64,000 bases of DNA from Pohlia nutans (taxonomy: Eukaryota > Streptophyta > Bryopsida > Bryales > Mniaceae). The position numbers were made by a program, and so were the translations under genes. Positions within the stretch are counted from its first letter, which is position 1; each line of letters opens with the position of its first letter. Shown one piece after another: positions 1 through 11,300 of this stretch. The DNA lies in NCBI GenBank assembly GCA_022496805.1, contig CM040091.1:19334336-19398335 (forward strand), read 5' to 3'. A model generated the notes under the pieces. That model worked only from the letters and a program-made list of their open reading frames with translations, had not been told where the DNA came from and did no database searches.

Positions 1-736
1 TTGTTTAATTACTTAGTAAACACGTGGCATGTTTTATAACCTTTTGAGATCATTTTTTGTGTCAGTTGAGTTGGCTCAATGTTACTCGCAGCTATGGATG
101 TTTGAAAATCAGTTGTGTGGTGGCAGAAAAATGCATTTGAATGGGGCTTAGGCATGATTCCTCACAGTGCAGATGCCATCGAGATCACTCAAAGTGTTGC
201 CAACTATTTCATTTCGTACGTGCACTCTTCTATTCCATTACCATGTTTCGTCAATGCTGTACTGTTCTTAGACACGATAGTTAAAATTTCCTTTTTTTTT
301 GAAGAATATGAAAGAGAGTTGATCAAAAACCCTAAACCCTAAACCCTAAATTTCATGCTGAGTAGAGGAATGCATTGCATGCAGTGAGACACGGAAGTCA
401 ACTCACAAACCAGCTTCGGCAAAGCAAGAAGAGGCCTTCTTAATTTATAACTGGGATCCCGTTTATACAAGCAAAGATGGGTATGTATCTGACTTCCTAT
501 TTTCCATGATTCCTGAGTAAGGTTAACCCTTCAATGCTTTCCCGACTCCACACCCAAAATCTCTCATTTTAAGCATGATTTTCCTTCTAATTTATTTTGG
601 TTCAATTCTAACAAAGTATAGATCCTTCAAAGGTGCTCAGTTTGGCATTTAAAAAACCCCATTTGGTACAACGGAGTAGAAGTTATGAGCAAGATTCTTC
701 CAAAGCCTATAGGGCTTGCATTGTCCTTTAAGGGGT
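1..736. other. Intergenic, nothing recognised apart from the telomere-like repeat
   Basis: AT-rich sequence. A 75-codon open frame at 115-342 has no recognisable domain and runs into the telomere-like repeat; it is not called as a gene. Confidence 0.5.
327..350 (+). repeat. Interstitial telomere-like repeat
   Basis: Just over three CCCTAAA units stand in otherwise unremarkable AT-rich DNA. They are too few for a chromosome end. No gene was recognised beside them. Confidence 0.7.
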
Positions 737-1095
737 TAACCCCCTTAATGACCAAGGATCCATGGTTTTAACACTAGTAGAAAAGGGATACTTGAGGCAT
801 GAAGCTACAATGCCACAAGACCAGTTGGGCACTAGCTTGGTGTCCAAATGGCACTATGCTCTTGCATAGTAGCTTGGTGTCCCACCTGTCCCTTTTCTAC
901 TAGTGTAAAATGACAAATATAATCCATTGCATTGTGAAAATAATTAATATTTAGATGGACCAAATTTTATATCACTAGTATCTGTGAAGAATATTGCATG
1001 TGCTATTCGATAAAAGTAAAAAGAAAGGAACAAAAGAAGTCCACATAGTATAGCAATGGAGCACCCTTTTAAAAATTGGATTGAAAGAGAATCTT
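737..1095 (+). mobile_element. Family A miniature element, interrupted by a CACTA miniature element
   Basis: The left end carries the family A terminus and the GGATCCATGGTTTTAA segment. The body (AAATGACAAATATAATCCATT..., then the 'ATATCACTAGTATCTGTGAAG' region in shorter form) resumes after 905. The right terminus is lost or eroded. Confidence 0.7.
772..905. mobile_element. Miniature CACTA (En/Spm-type) element
   Basis: 134 bp with inverted ends CACTAGTAGAAAAGGGA and TCCCTTTTCTACTAGTG, flanked on both sides by the triplet TAA (769-771 and 906-908). The CACTA terminus and 3-bp target duplication are diagnostic of this superfamily. It sits inside a family A element whose sequence is continuous across the insertion. 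Confidence 0.9.
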
Positions 1096-1711
1096 CACTT
1101 GGATTCACTTTTCCAAGTAATGCCATTTGTATTCCATGAATTTTGAGACTACCGTGTCATTGCCACGTAAACTTAATAACTAGATTGTGGTCCCATTGGA
1201 GAAGGATGTTAGCTCCCATTGCTCTATTATGACCTACTCAAGATTGCTTAAATGAATGATTCTTAAAAAAAACATGAGGCTTCTTGGTGCTTGGGGGGTT
1301 AAGTATTTAAACAAAGATTTTTTAATTTTTTTCCAGACATAACATTGACAATTGCGTGTTATGAATGTGAATCCAGGAGGAGCACTTTTGATCAAGCGTA
1401 TGTCTTTGAAATTTGAATGATATCTCCTTTGTAACATCATTCTATTGTACATTCCAATTTGCTATTCATTTGTAGATTTTTGCCCCAGTAAGTAGCAGTT
1501 GTAGGCTTCGAGGTTGAGTCATATATTTCCAAATGACTCTCCTGGCTCTTGTTTCTACTTGTGGGCATAAATAGGTATAACACCGTAAATTATTGTTCCA
1601 GATTTTATAGATTGAATGGGTTTCATTATTCAATGATTAGATTCAATGAACATGGAATGGGGGGACTTGGTACACCCTGTTGATAAGCATTTTATATGTG
1701 CTCTAAAGATA

Positions 1712-1800
1712 AAGATAGAAACTTTGGACCTCTTTCGAGGCCGGTGTGAATGAAGTGTCTGTTCGTCTTGACAATGAGCCAGTGCCCACCAGACTGATGG
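1712..1800 (+). repeat. Dispersed conserved module M, copy 1
   Basis: Contains GGCCGGTGTGAATGAAGTGT and TTGACAATGAGCCAGTGCC. Related copies lie at 27761-27830 (opposite strand) and 63118-63200. The 27.8-kb copy ends in a TATC microsatellite, which suggests the 3' end of an RTE-type LINE or a SINE. Confidence 0.6.
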
Positions 1801-2496
1801 AGAGGTGACTCGTCTGTGCTGTAAATATTTGAACTTGTCATTCCCTGCTCCAAGGTCAGTTGTGCGTATTCATAATTAACTTAAGTGAATTGAACATTGC
1901 TACACGACTTATCTATGTTATTGAACAAAGATTGTCAATCTTATGAACTTTTGCAACTTTGATGAAGTTTGGTCCAAAAGAGAAAATGAAATGCATGATG
2001 TTTAGTAATTATCCATGAGGTTGAACTTTCATAAATAGTTTTAGATACTCATTTAATGAATTTAGAAGCAATTACCATTTAAATTCACCAAAATTACAAA
2101 TTTTATTTTTTAGAATTTGAAATTTGGTATGATTGGTATATTTAGACATTCTATTCTAAAATTTCAAAGGAAAAATTTCAAATGAGCGAACATCATTAGT
2201 TCACAAAATAGTAATTCTTATAACACTAGGTCAATATTGAGGTCTTTGTCTTTGAAAAATTCTTTAGTGAACCTCTATTACAAATGAAATGTATCAAACA
2301 ACATTGGGTTCCAACCTACAATGCAACAACATGGTGCTCCAATTACATATTTTTACTACACGACATCCACAAAGATTTGGTCCTACTGAAAATGATTATC
2401 CATTCTCATATGAGTACAAAGTAAGTAGAAAGTGTAGATGAAAAATACATTGCCTCATTGTTTTTCATACCTTGTTTCACCAATGCATTATACTAT

Positions 2497-2655
2497 ATCT
2501 CACCCTCCATGGAAAAACTAAATTGGGTAAAAATAGATTTTGGGATGGTTTTTCTACATCGCTTAGAAATCGAGTTTGATTGTTTTATTGCATTCGATAA
2601 CATACGGTCCAAAATGACTATTTTTAGCTAGTTTAGTTTTTCCACGGAGGGTGAG
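2497..2655. mobile_element. Short terminal-inverted-repeat element
   Basis: About 160 bp with imperfect inverted ends TCTCACCCTCCATGG and CCACGGAGGGTGAGA and further matching inside (TTTTTCTACATCG region between). Unclassified miniature element. Confidence 0.55.
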
Positions 2656-2810
2656 AAATGGATTATAGAACATGGCTTGTGGAACTTTCAAATTCCATTG
2701 ATAAAATCATCTTCAATTTTAACCCCTAAAAGCCCGGAGAGTATTGGACAAAACATAAATGTGTTATAGTATGTGCCTTCCCACCTAACTCTCCAAATAG
2801 AATTTTTCTA

Positions 2811-3735
2811 AAGCCGTCAAGCCCAACTCTGCATGTAGACTTTTATTGGAGCCATCACATTTGAGATCCCACCAATTTCACTTTTCAAACAAGCGACTAG
2901 TCACAAAGTTTTTGCCTTAGTATTTACTTTTCTTAGAGCCATCACACCCAACTCTTTGTATAGACTTTTCATGGAGCAATCCTATCCAACTCTCTATATA
3001 GACTTTTTCTAGAGCCATCGTGTCCAACTCTTTATGTAGCCTTTTCCTATAGCCATCACAACCAACTCTCAGTATAAACTTTTCTTGGAGTCATTCCATC
3101 GAACTCTCTTTATAGACTTTTTCTAGAGCCATTGCACCCAACTTTGCATATAGACTTTTCTTCGAGCCATCACAGTTGAAATCCAACCACCAATTTCACT
3201 ATTCAAACAAGCTAGTAATCACATAGTTTTTGCCTTAGTATTTACTTTTCTTGAAGCCATCACATTCAACCCTCCATATAGACTTTTCAACAAGCCATCA
3301 CATCCAACTCTTCGTATAAACTTTTCTTGAAGCAACCCCATCCAACTCTCAGTATAGATTTTTTCTAGAACCATCACTCCCAACTCTGTATATAGACTTT
3401 CCTTGGGGCCATCCACCCAGCTGTGCATAGACTTTCTGTAGAGCCATCACAATTGAGATCCAACCACCAATTTCACTATTCAAACAAACGACTAATTGCG
3501 TGGTTTCTACTTTAGTATTTACTTTTCTTGAAGCCATCACACCCAACTCTACGTAGACTTTTCCTCAAGCCATCATACCCAACTCTACGTAGACTTTTCC
3601 TCAAGCCATCACATCCAACTCTCCGTATAGAATTTTTCTCAAGCCATCACACTTGTGACCCAACCACCAATTCCACTATTCAAGCAAGCGACTAGTCTCG
3701 TAGTTTGTGCCTTAGTATTTACCTTAGATTTACTT
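2811..3735. repeat. Minisatellite with 38-bp unit and higher-order spacer
   Basis: About 15 diverged units (AGCCATCACACCCAACTCT, then a short TATAGACTTTTC stretch) are arranged in blocks. Four copies of a longer variant (GATCCAACCACCAATTTCAC onward, ending TTAGTATTTACTTTTC) start at about 2852, 3162, 3440 and 3638. Open frames through it are by-products of the repeat. Confidence 0.85.
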
Positions 3736-4616
3736 TTACAACTTGTTTATATTGTTCAGCTACATAACTCTTTGAAAATGAAGCATTTTTATAGTCTCTC
3801 CTTTGGTGGGGCAAAGACAACAAACCTATGACATGGTTTTGGATATTATCGTGAGCGGAAATTAGAATCACATAGTGTGGACATGGGGGAACCTATATTT
3901 TCCACACTGAGCCGTAGTGTACTTTCTACCTTTAAATTTGTATCAATTATTATATTGAAAATAAAATTTTGGAAAAACATGATCTCTACCCCCAATTCTG
4001 ACAAAAAATGAGAACTTTCAAAATGTCATTTCTTGACCATGGGCAGCCAGTTTTGTTTGGGAAGCGACCGAAAAATGGATGATCGGTCACTTAGGAGATA
4101 ACAAATACATAGAATGTAGTCGTATGTTGAATTTGGTCATTATTGAGGGTGGTGAATAACTTTGTGTATTGGCATTGTTGGGAAAATTGATTGTTCTACT
4201 TGTACACGATACAGTTTGTGTTGTTAACATAAGAGTTTTCCGCAAACTCATAGGGGTTCAGAACCTCAGTTTAGCAAATTCCTTGGGATACGAAAATTGG
4301 CCCGAACTCTGGTTGGTGGGGCTGTTAGTTACTGGTTTTTCTATTTCAGTTAAATAGATCCAAGGAAGACCCACTCCATGTAGATACGTGTCAAGCCAAG
4401 GAAGCCCATGTGTAAGAGCATCCATGAGAATAGAAAGTGAGGTTGGGAAGTTTTGAGCACCGTTTTTGGTGCCTTGAAACTTCAGACCTCTAGTTTATTT
4501 ACAGCATCTGACATGTCTACTTTTATTGTGTTGTCAACCTCTCGTTTCGCAAACTGTGGTCCACTCACCCAACTGTAGAGCACTTTGCGGATAACTCTAT
4601 AGAGTCTACCTTTTGA

Positions 4617-5166
4617 ACTCCTAAACATCCTCACCTTTGTCTAGATTGGGCAACTTTGCATAGATATTTTGAACTTGATGTATAAATAAAAGTTGTACAT
4701 CATGAATTTTAGATATTATCCATATGGTTGTATCTGCAATTGCTATCACCAATATTATTTTATGAAATTTGAAACTTAAAATTCAAGATTATTTTGTAAT
4801 CTGATTATGAAGAAGATATTGAAAATTTGTGGATGAAATTTGTTGTGATTGGTTGAAATATAACACTCTAAATGTGGTGTTTTTTGGAGAGTTTTTGGTT
4901 GCTTAATTTTATGAGTTGACTTTTTTAAGAGCACTTTCAGACTAAAATCTTCAAAAAAAATTGGTATAACACTACATCATGAAATGAGGCATAAAAGTTT
5001 CACAAGTCATCCCCTTTCTAATTGGATCACACATTCATGAAGCTAATTTCCTATAATAAAAAATTGGTAAAAAACTCACACTACAAAAAGTGCATGATAG
5101 ATGAGAAAACAAAGTTTGCTTTTCTACATCATGAAAAATATGCATGGTTGGGCAATTAGGGGTTAA
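4617..5166. mobile_element. Family E element, copy 1 (left end eroded)
   Basis: The body (GATATTTTGAACTTGATGTA...) matches the copies at 30242, 32702 and 47485. The right end reads CAATTAGGGGTTAA and carries a degraded palindrome centred 29 nt inside. Confidence 0.75.
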
Positions 5167-6381
5167 TAGCTTATGTAGTTCAAGTGTCACATTTGTTGTC
5201 CAAGAAAAGAGGTGTCACTTTCATTGTGCAAAAGGCTTAGATGTGTCCCTTTTGCTCTCCAAAGTTGGCATTGTCTTAGGACGCATCAATTAGAATTGAA
5301 GGTAGAATTGAAGGTTCCTAATGACACCCTCAATAAAGTGGAACATGTTATATGCTTTTAGAAAGCTAAGAAATAGAACTCTCGAGATAGCTAAAACTCA
5401 TAAGAAAAAATGGGAGGCCTTAGAAGTCATATGGCCTAACAAATGAAAGTAAAATCGGAAACGTTATCTGTTAGGAACGTGAATCTTTGGAGACCATAAC
5501 TTCCACAACAACTATTTGAATAAAAAGGTGAAAAAAAAAAACCTGATTTATTTGAAGAGAGAATTACGAAAATGGACTTGCACTTTACGATTTGGATAAC
5601 TGAGGTAAAAGTTACGTTAGTTGAAAGTTTGGGGGTGTAGTTTCTAAACTAAGGCAAGGAAGTGGGTAATCTTTTCAAGTGACCTTCCAAAACCAAAACG
5701 TGTCTTTATCTTCTTTAAACATTTAATTGTTAAATTTTCCATTATCCATGAGGTTGGATCTTAAATGACATATTCCAACATCTCAAGAGATGTTGAAGTG
5801 ATTGCAACTTGGAAAAACACTTAATGTTAAATTTGAAGGATTTCAAAAACAAGGTCAAAATAGAGTCGATGGAATGGCCAACTGTGAAATCCATTTAGTT
5901 ACAAAAAATGATACTATTTAGGTTGGATTTTTTTTTTCAAATTGTGCAATACATTGTATTTTAAAACTTTGTGTTTGCACTTTTGAATTTTATTTACATA
6001 TAACAATCATTGTAGAGCTCTAGAACTATAGATCTATACATTCCCTTCTTCTCTAGTAGCTTCTATAGGAGTTAATCTCTTAAGAACTAGCCGGGAAGTT
6101 ATTAAGTCATAAATAGGTTGCAAAATAGTCAAGCATGTGATTTTAATTTAATTCTCAATTTCAAATACAAGTTTGTTCAACTATGACCAATCAATTCTAA
6201 ACTAGAATTCACTTCGGGGTTTTGAAATTCAAAAATTTAGAAATTTTAAATTGCAAAAGTTGAGGCAGATCCCAAAATTTCACAAAACAATGATAAACAA
6301 AGAGTTTTGAAGAATGCAATAATAGAAAAGAGCTCCAATTTTTTATAATATGGGAGCATACATGAATAATGATAAAATAAA
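5167..6381. other. Intergenic, nothing recognised
   Basis: AT-rich, with short homopolymer runs and no long open frame. Some words recur in other repeats of the window, so it is probably decayed mobile DNA. Confidence 0.4.
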
Positions 6382-6382
6382 G

Positions 6383-6498
6383 AATATTCCCTTTGTCCCA
6401 CTAAAAAAGACTTTGTTTTCCTTTGTAATGTACAAAAGAAAATACTATATTTTTAATTTTAGAGTTGAAAACTCAATATTTTAGTAGGACATAGGGAG
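6383..6498. mobile_element. Stowaway-like miniature element
   Basis: About 115 bp with ends TTCCCTTTGTCCCACTAAAA and the mirror TTTTAGTAGGACATAGGGAG followed by TA. These are typical Stowaway (Tc1/mariner) ends. Confidence 0.65.
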
Positions 6499-6922
6499 TA
6501 GTATATTTGCTATATTTGCTATTTGCTATATTTGTATAGATTGACGTATTAGTTATATTTTTATTTATATATTGTTGCATTTGGAGGACTTTCTTACATG
6601 GGTTGTCACAACGCTTTTGGGAAGTTGAATCTTTGAAGATTGAAAGCTTGGAGAGAGAATTCAAAAGCCAATTATGACCATTCTCCACAAACCAGGTCGT
6701 GACACCGACCTCTTGAATGAGTGTGAAGAGTGAGAATAATAACAAACTAGAGGAATTTACTTGCAGAGTAGAAGAAATGAAGCTTCTTAAATTTCATGCC
6801 TATTCTTTACACCCATTCTTCACCTCAAGAGGAGAAGAAGAAAGTTTCTCAATCTTTAGATAATGGGTCCTCTACAATTAAAGGAAAAAAGAGGAATAAA
6901 GTTTCTCAATCTTCAAAAAATG

Positions 6923-7304
6923 GAGTTATCCGTAAAGTTCATCAAATTTTGAAGAAGATACCATGAATATTTTTTTATTAAACTCTTATTTGTTCACTCC
7001 AAATAGCTAAAAGATGTGAAAGATCTTGGTGGTCTATCATTATTAAGCGTGTAAGAGGCATGTAAGAGCTTGGTGGTCTTCAAAAGTTTTCAAAAGTATT
7101 TTTAGCTCCTTTCTTGATGCTAAAAAACTTTTGAAAACTTTTGAAGACCACCAAGCTCTTACATACTTCTTATACACTTAATAATAATGATAAGCCACCA
7201 AGATCTTCCACACCTTTTAACTATTTGGAGTGAACAAATAAGAGTATAATAAAACAAAATTCTTTGTAGATTCATCAAATTCAAGGTGACTTTACGGATA
7301 ACTC
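6923..7304. mobile_element. Family C long-hairpin element, copy 1
   Basis: About 380 bp that is nearly all one inverted repeat. It starts GAGTTATCC, ends GGATAACTC, and has arms of about 180 bp meeting near 7115. It shares most of its arms with the copies at 13204 and 21770. Confidence 0.85.
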
Positions 7305-7525
7305 AATTTGAGTCCTTAATATTTGATTTATGATCAATTTTCTTGTTTTTCAAATTCGACCCGGTGTGATCGAAAGCATATTCCAAACAAACTAAAAATC
7401 ATTTGGATTTTTTTCATGTGAACTGACCAAAATTTGGCTTCCTCGTTCCCAAAGGGTTAAGGTCATTGCACTCTCTGCCCTTTGGACAATGCTGAGAGTT
7501 TGGAGAAAACCCGTAATCGTTGCTT

Positions 7526-7546
7526 AAACCCTAAACCCTAAACCCT
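7526..7546 (+). promoter_or_regulatory. Telo-box (three AAACCCT units) upstream of argJ
   Basis: Three head-to-tail AAACCCT units lie about 80 bp before the proposed first splice donor of argJ. The AAACCCTA telo-box is a known plant promoter element near transcription starts, especially of growth-related genes, and its position here fits. The alternative is a chance interstitial telomere repeat. Confidence 0.55.
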
Positions 7547-7626
7547 GCGTTTCCCATTGTTTAAGCTGCTTCGACGCCCTAGCAATCGGAGGGCTGAAGG
7601 ACTGCAATTCCGTGCTCTTGAGCTCT

Positions 7627-8351
7627 GTAAGATGTGCTCTTTTCTGCCATTTCTGCACTTTACTCTGACCTTCTCCTCATCTCTTTTGGAGTCGTATTGA
7701 ATGAATCATCGTTTGCGCGGAACGGGAGGTTTTTCATTTTCAAGCGAAGACGATGAGTCCATATATAATTTGGCATGGAAGATTTACCATTGTTGTCATT
7801 TCTGAGCTTCAGTGAATCGAATAGGTCAAAGTTTCTGCGGTGTTGATGGTGAAGATCGAACCTTAGGTCGTAGCTGCAATTGTATGTGTTTTGTGAAGGG
7901 AAAGTGTGCAGTTGGAGAATATTGATCTAGGGTTTCATACCCTGTCAGTGGTCGATATTGCGACTATTGTTTTCTTTTCCTTTGCAAGTGTTAACCCCTG
8001 AAGGACCATAAGGCCACCAGGTGGCTCCTGTTTTTTTTCGGTAATTTTGAGTAGATTTTATGTAGTTTCTTTTTTGTTAATTTTTCTTAAAAAAATATTC
8101 AACATATGTAATATTCTTCACTAATTTGAGTGATGTAAAATTTGGTCCCATTCAAATTATAGTTTTCACAATATGATCGTTTAAACTTGTCATTTTAAAA
8201 CCATGAATCCTTGGTCCTTTAGGGGTTAAGATTCGTGACGAGTATACTGATTCTCGATTGCTTGCACGTCTTTAAAGGAATGTCGTTTTAGACTTACTGT
8301 GAACTGGCTTTCTAAAATCCAAAATCTTACTACTTGTTGTATTGTGTGCAG
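7627..8351 (+). other. Proposed 5' UTR intron of argJ
   Basis: A strong donor (CTCT|GTAAGA) at 7627 and an acceptor (TTGTGTGCAG) ending at 8351 bracket a non-coding stretch. The remaining 37 bases run into the ATG at 8389. The intron holds a complete A2 miniature element at 7991-8229. The splice is inferred from consensus only. Confidence 0.5.
7991..8229 (-). mobile_element. Family A2 element in the argJ 5' UTR intron
   Basis: Complete: TTAACCCCTGAAGGACC to GGTCCTTTAGGGGTTAA, 239 bp. Palindrome GCCACCAGGTGGC at 8013-8025, centred at 8019, nt 29 of the element counting TTAA. Confidence 0.9.
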
Positions 8352-8388
8352 CTTTTTTTACTTGCTTGGCTAATTGTAAGCTTTGGCG

Positions 8389-11300
8389 ATGGCTTCCTCA
8401 GCTCACATGTGCCTGCAGGCCAACTCCTTGCTTTCCGGTACGTGAGTAGTCCCTCCCATTTAACCCAAGTATTCATGGTTTTAAAATGACAAAGTCAATT
8501 GATCATATTGTGAAAAATATAATTCATATTAGACCAAATTTCATATCACTAAAATCAGTGAAGAACATTGCATATGTTGGTGAAAAAACAAACAAATTTG
8601 AAGTCTACATATGACCTGCTTAACCCCCAAAGGACCATAAGGCCACCAGGTGGCTCCTGTTTTTCTCCAGTAATTTTGAGGAGGTTTTATGTAAATGTTT
8701 TTTTTAGTTAATTTAAAAAAATAAATTATTCAACATATGTAATATTCTTCACTAATTTCAATGACATAAAATTTGGTCCCATTCAAATTACAATTTTCAC
8801 AATATGATCGTTTAAACTTGTCATTTTAAAACCATGAATCCTTGGTCCTTTAGGGGTTAAAGCATAATGGGTTCCAGCAGCTCCTCGTTGTGCATTTGTG
8901 TCCCCTACAGTTCCTTGATTCTGCGTTTCCCTTCTCAAATGGCATCTAGAGCAGGGCTTGATATTTATACGTTTGTGTAATCGAAGTGTGATATCCCCAT
9001 TGTTTTGTAGCCATTGAGCAATCCAGAAGCAGCAGCTATGGCGTTCAAAGGATGGTGCCGCAGCAACTGCAAGCCTTTCCGTGCGCCCTAAAGAGTGTGC
9101 ACACAAGATGTAGGAAGAAGATGGCACTTACAGCGATCCGATCAAGCGCGTCAACAGAGACAGTGGCACCAGGAAAATTTATTCCGGCGTCCCCTGTTCT
9201 GCTACCCGAGGGTCCATGGCAACGAGTATGGCTTTTCCCCTCTCATATCTTTCAGTTTTTTATTAATTTTTTGCTGAAAGAAAGAGCACAGTTCGGTTAA
9301 CGTGTATAAACCTTGTTGAAGTCCATTTATTGTTTTATTCTTAACCCCTAAAGGATCAAGGATTCATAGTTTTAACCCTTAAAAGGTCTGATGGGGATAG
9401 TATATACGTTGACGTATATTTGACATTTGTTGTTAATAGAAAGTTCCAAATTGAGACCGCAATAGCTCATTAAAATCATGTTACCTAAATTTTAACTTCA
9501 CTTTTGATCTGAAACCCATAGGAGGTGTGGAGCTATGCCAAATACTGTGGAGTATTGGTGGATTATATTGGTCGGAAAGGGCTCTCTGGACCTTTAAGGG
9601 TTAAAATGACAATTCAATCGATCGTATTGTGAAAAATATAAATTACATAGGACCAGATTTCATATCACTAGAATCAGTGAAGAACATTGCATGTTTTGAT
9701 CATGATTTAAAATTAAGTCTTCATAGGACCTATTCAAAACTGCTATAAAAAACATGAGGTTCAATTTGGGCTTCTTGGTCCTTTAGGGGTTAAATCTCAG
9801 TTTTTTTTTATAAATTTTGTTAACCTTGTTAAAGTTGTTTAGATTCCCGGAGGAGTGACAGCTGCCCAGGGTTTCCAAGCAGCTGGCATGTACGCAGGGT
9901 TACGCGCGGCTGGCAAGAAACCTGACCTAGCTCTTGTGGTCTGCGACACCGATGCTGTCTCTGCTGGTAATAACATGCTATATCTCTATTGCTTATCGAC
10001 CGTTGTTGCTGTTTTGTTGTATTCAAGGACACAGCAATCTTGAGGAGATGTTTTGATACCCTTGATAAAGAATCTGGTTCCTCTCAACCCCTAAAGGACC
10101 AAGGATTCATGGTTTTAAAATGACAAGTTTAAACGATCATATTGTGAAATTATAATTTGAATGGGACCAAATTTTATATCACTGGAATTAGTGAAGAATA
10201 TTACATCTGTTGAATAATTTAAAAAAATAAAAACTAACAAAAAAGAATCTATATAAAAGCTACTCAAAATTACTGAAAAAAGAGGAGCCACCTGGTGGCC
10301 TTATGGTCCTTTAGGGGTTAAACATGATCTTGAGTCCTTGCAATGCCAGGTTCAGACTTTTCCTGGCTCCATGTGATAGTTCTTTTACATGTGATTGAAA
10401 CATGTTATCAATTTGAATCTACAGTGGAGTGAGAAGAGTGAATGGTCCCAACCGCTCTAGAATGTTTTGGAAAGTTTTTCTGATTGGGACGTTTTTGCAG
10501 GGACTTTCACCAAGAACGTGGTGGCTGCCGCCCCTGTAGTCTTTTGCAAACAAATACTGGCAGAGTCTACCACGGTGGGTGCCTCACCATCTCAGATTCA
10601 AGCGTTTTTTTGGTTATTAACAGTAAAATTATTCTGTTTATAGAACTTTTAGACAACATCATGTAGAGAATCCTGTCCATCATTTATCATATTGATGTGG
10701 GCTTTTTCGACAGGCTCGAGCGATTCTGATCAACGCAGGTCAAGCTAATGCTGCAACGGTGAGATTGTAGTGTTGGTTTTCATTTTGCTCTTGTATGCTG
10801 TCATTTGTGCCTTTCTCCTGTTCTTTTTTATGCATACTGCTTACGCTTTTGGGAGAGAATTGCAGGGAGATGCTGGTTATCAAGATACATTGGACTGTGC
10901 CGCAGCTGTGGCCAAGGTAGGACTATCCATGTTTTTTTGTGGGCTACTTTTGGACTAGATTGACTTTTTCGTTCGCTTGTCTTGGAACAGAGCTCTTACT
11001 GAATTTAAATGGCCAGTATATTTCTGTCTCCATCCTTCTTTTTATGTAATGACTTAAAGGTTACACTGACTTGGGAGTTTGTATCTGAGTGCAGCATTAT
11101 GGCGTGCCCAATGAGTCGGTCCTTATTGAATCAACTGGAGTTATAGGTCACCGCATTAAGAAGGTGCGCATGTGCCTTGATTGCAGCATGAATTGCTTTG
11201 GAAAGTGTCGTGAATTTTCTGCCTTTCTGGAACTCAGATTGGCAACGTTCTGCAGGGAATGTATAAGCTCTGATAATTTTTCTGCTACAGGGCGCTTTGC

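Larger units (their letters stand above)
1890..4101 (-). mobile_element. Family D element split by a later 1.7-kb insertion
   Basis: 1890-2310 and 3980-4101 are the reverse complement of two adjacent parts of the intact copies at 15360-15893 and 56968-57517. Between them lies unrelated sequence, including the minisatellite. The hairpin end is at the right. Confidence 0.75.

Noticed and set aside
327..350. Chromosome end
   Set aside because: Only about three telomere units, followed by ordinary sequence; plants have many short interstitial copies.
2811..3735. CRISPR-like array
   Set aside because: Unit and spacer are both diverged copies of the same 38-bp sequence with no unique spacers, and the genome is a plant.
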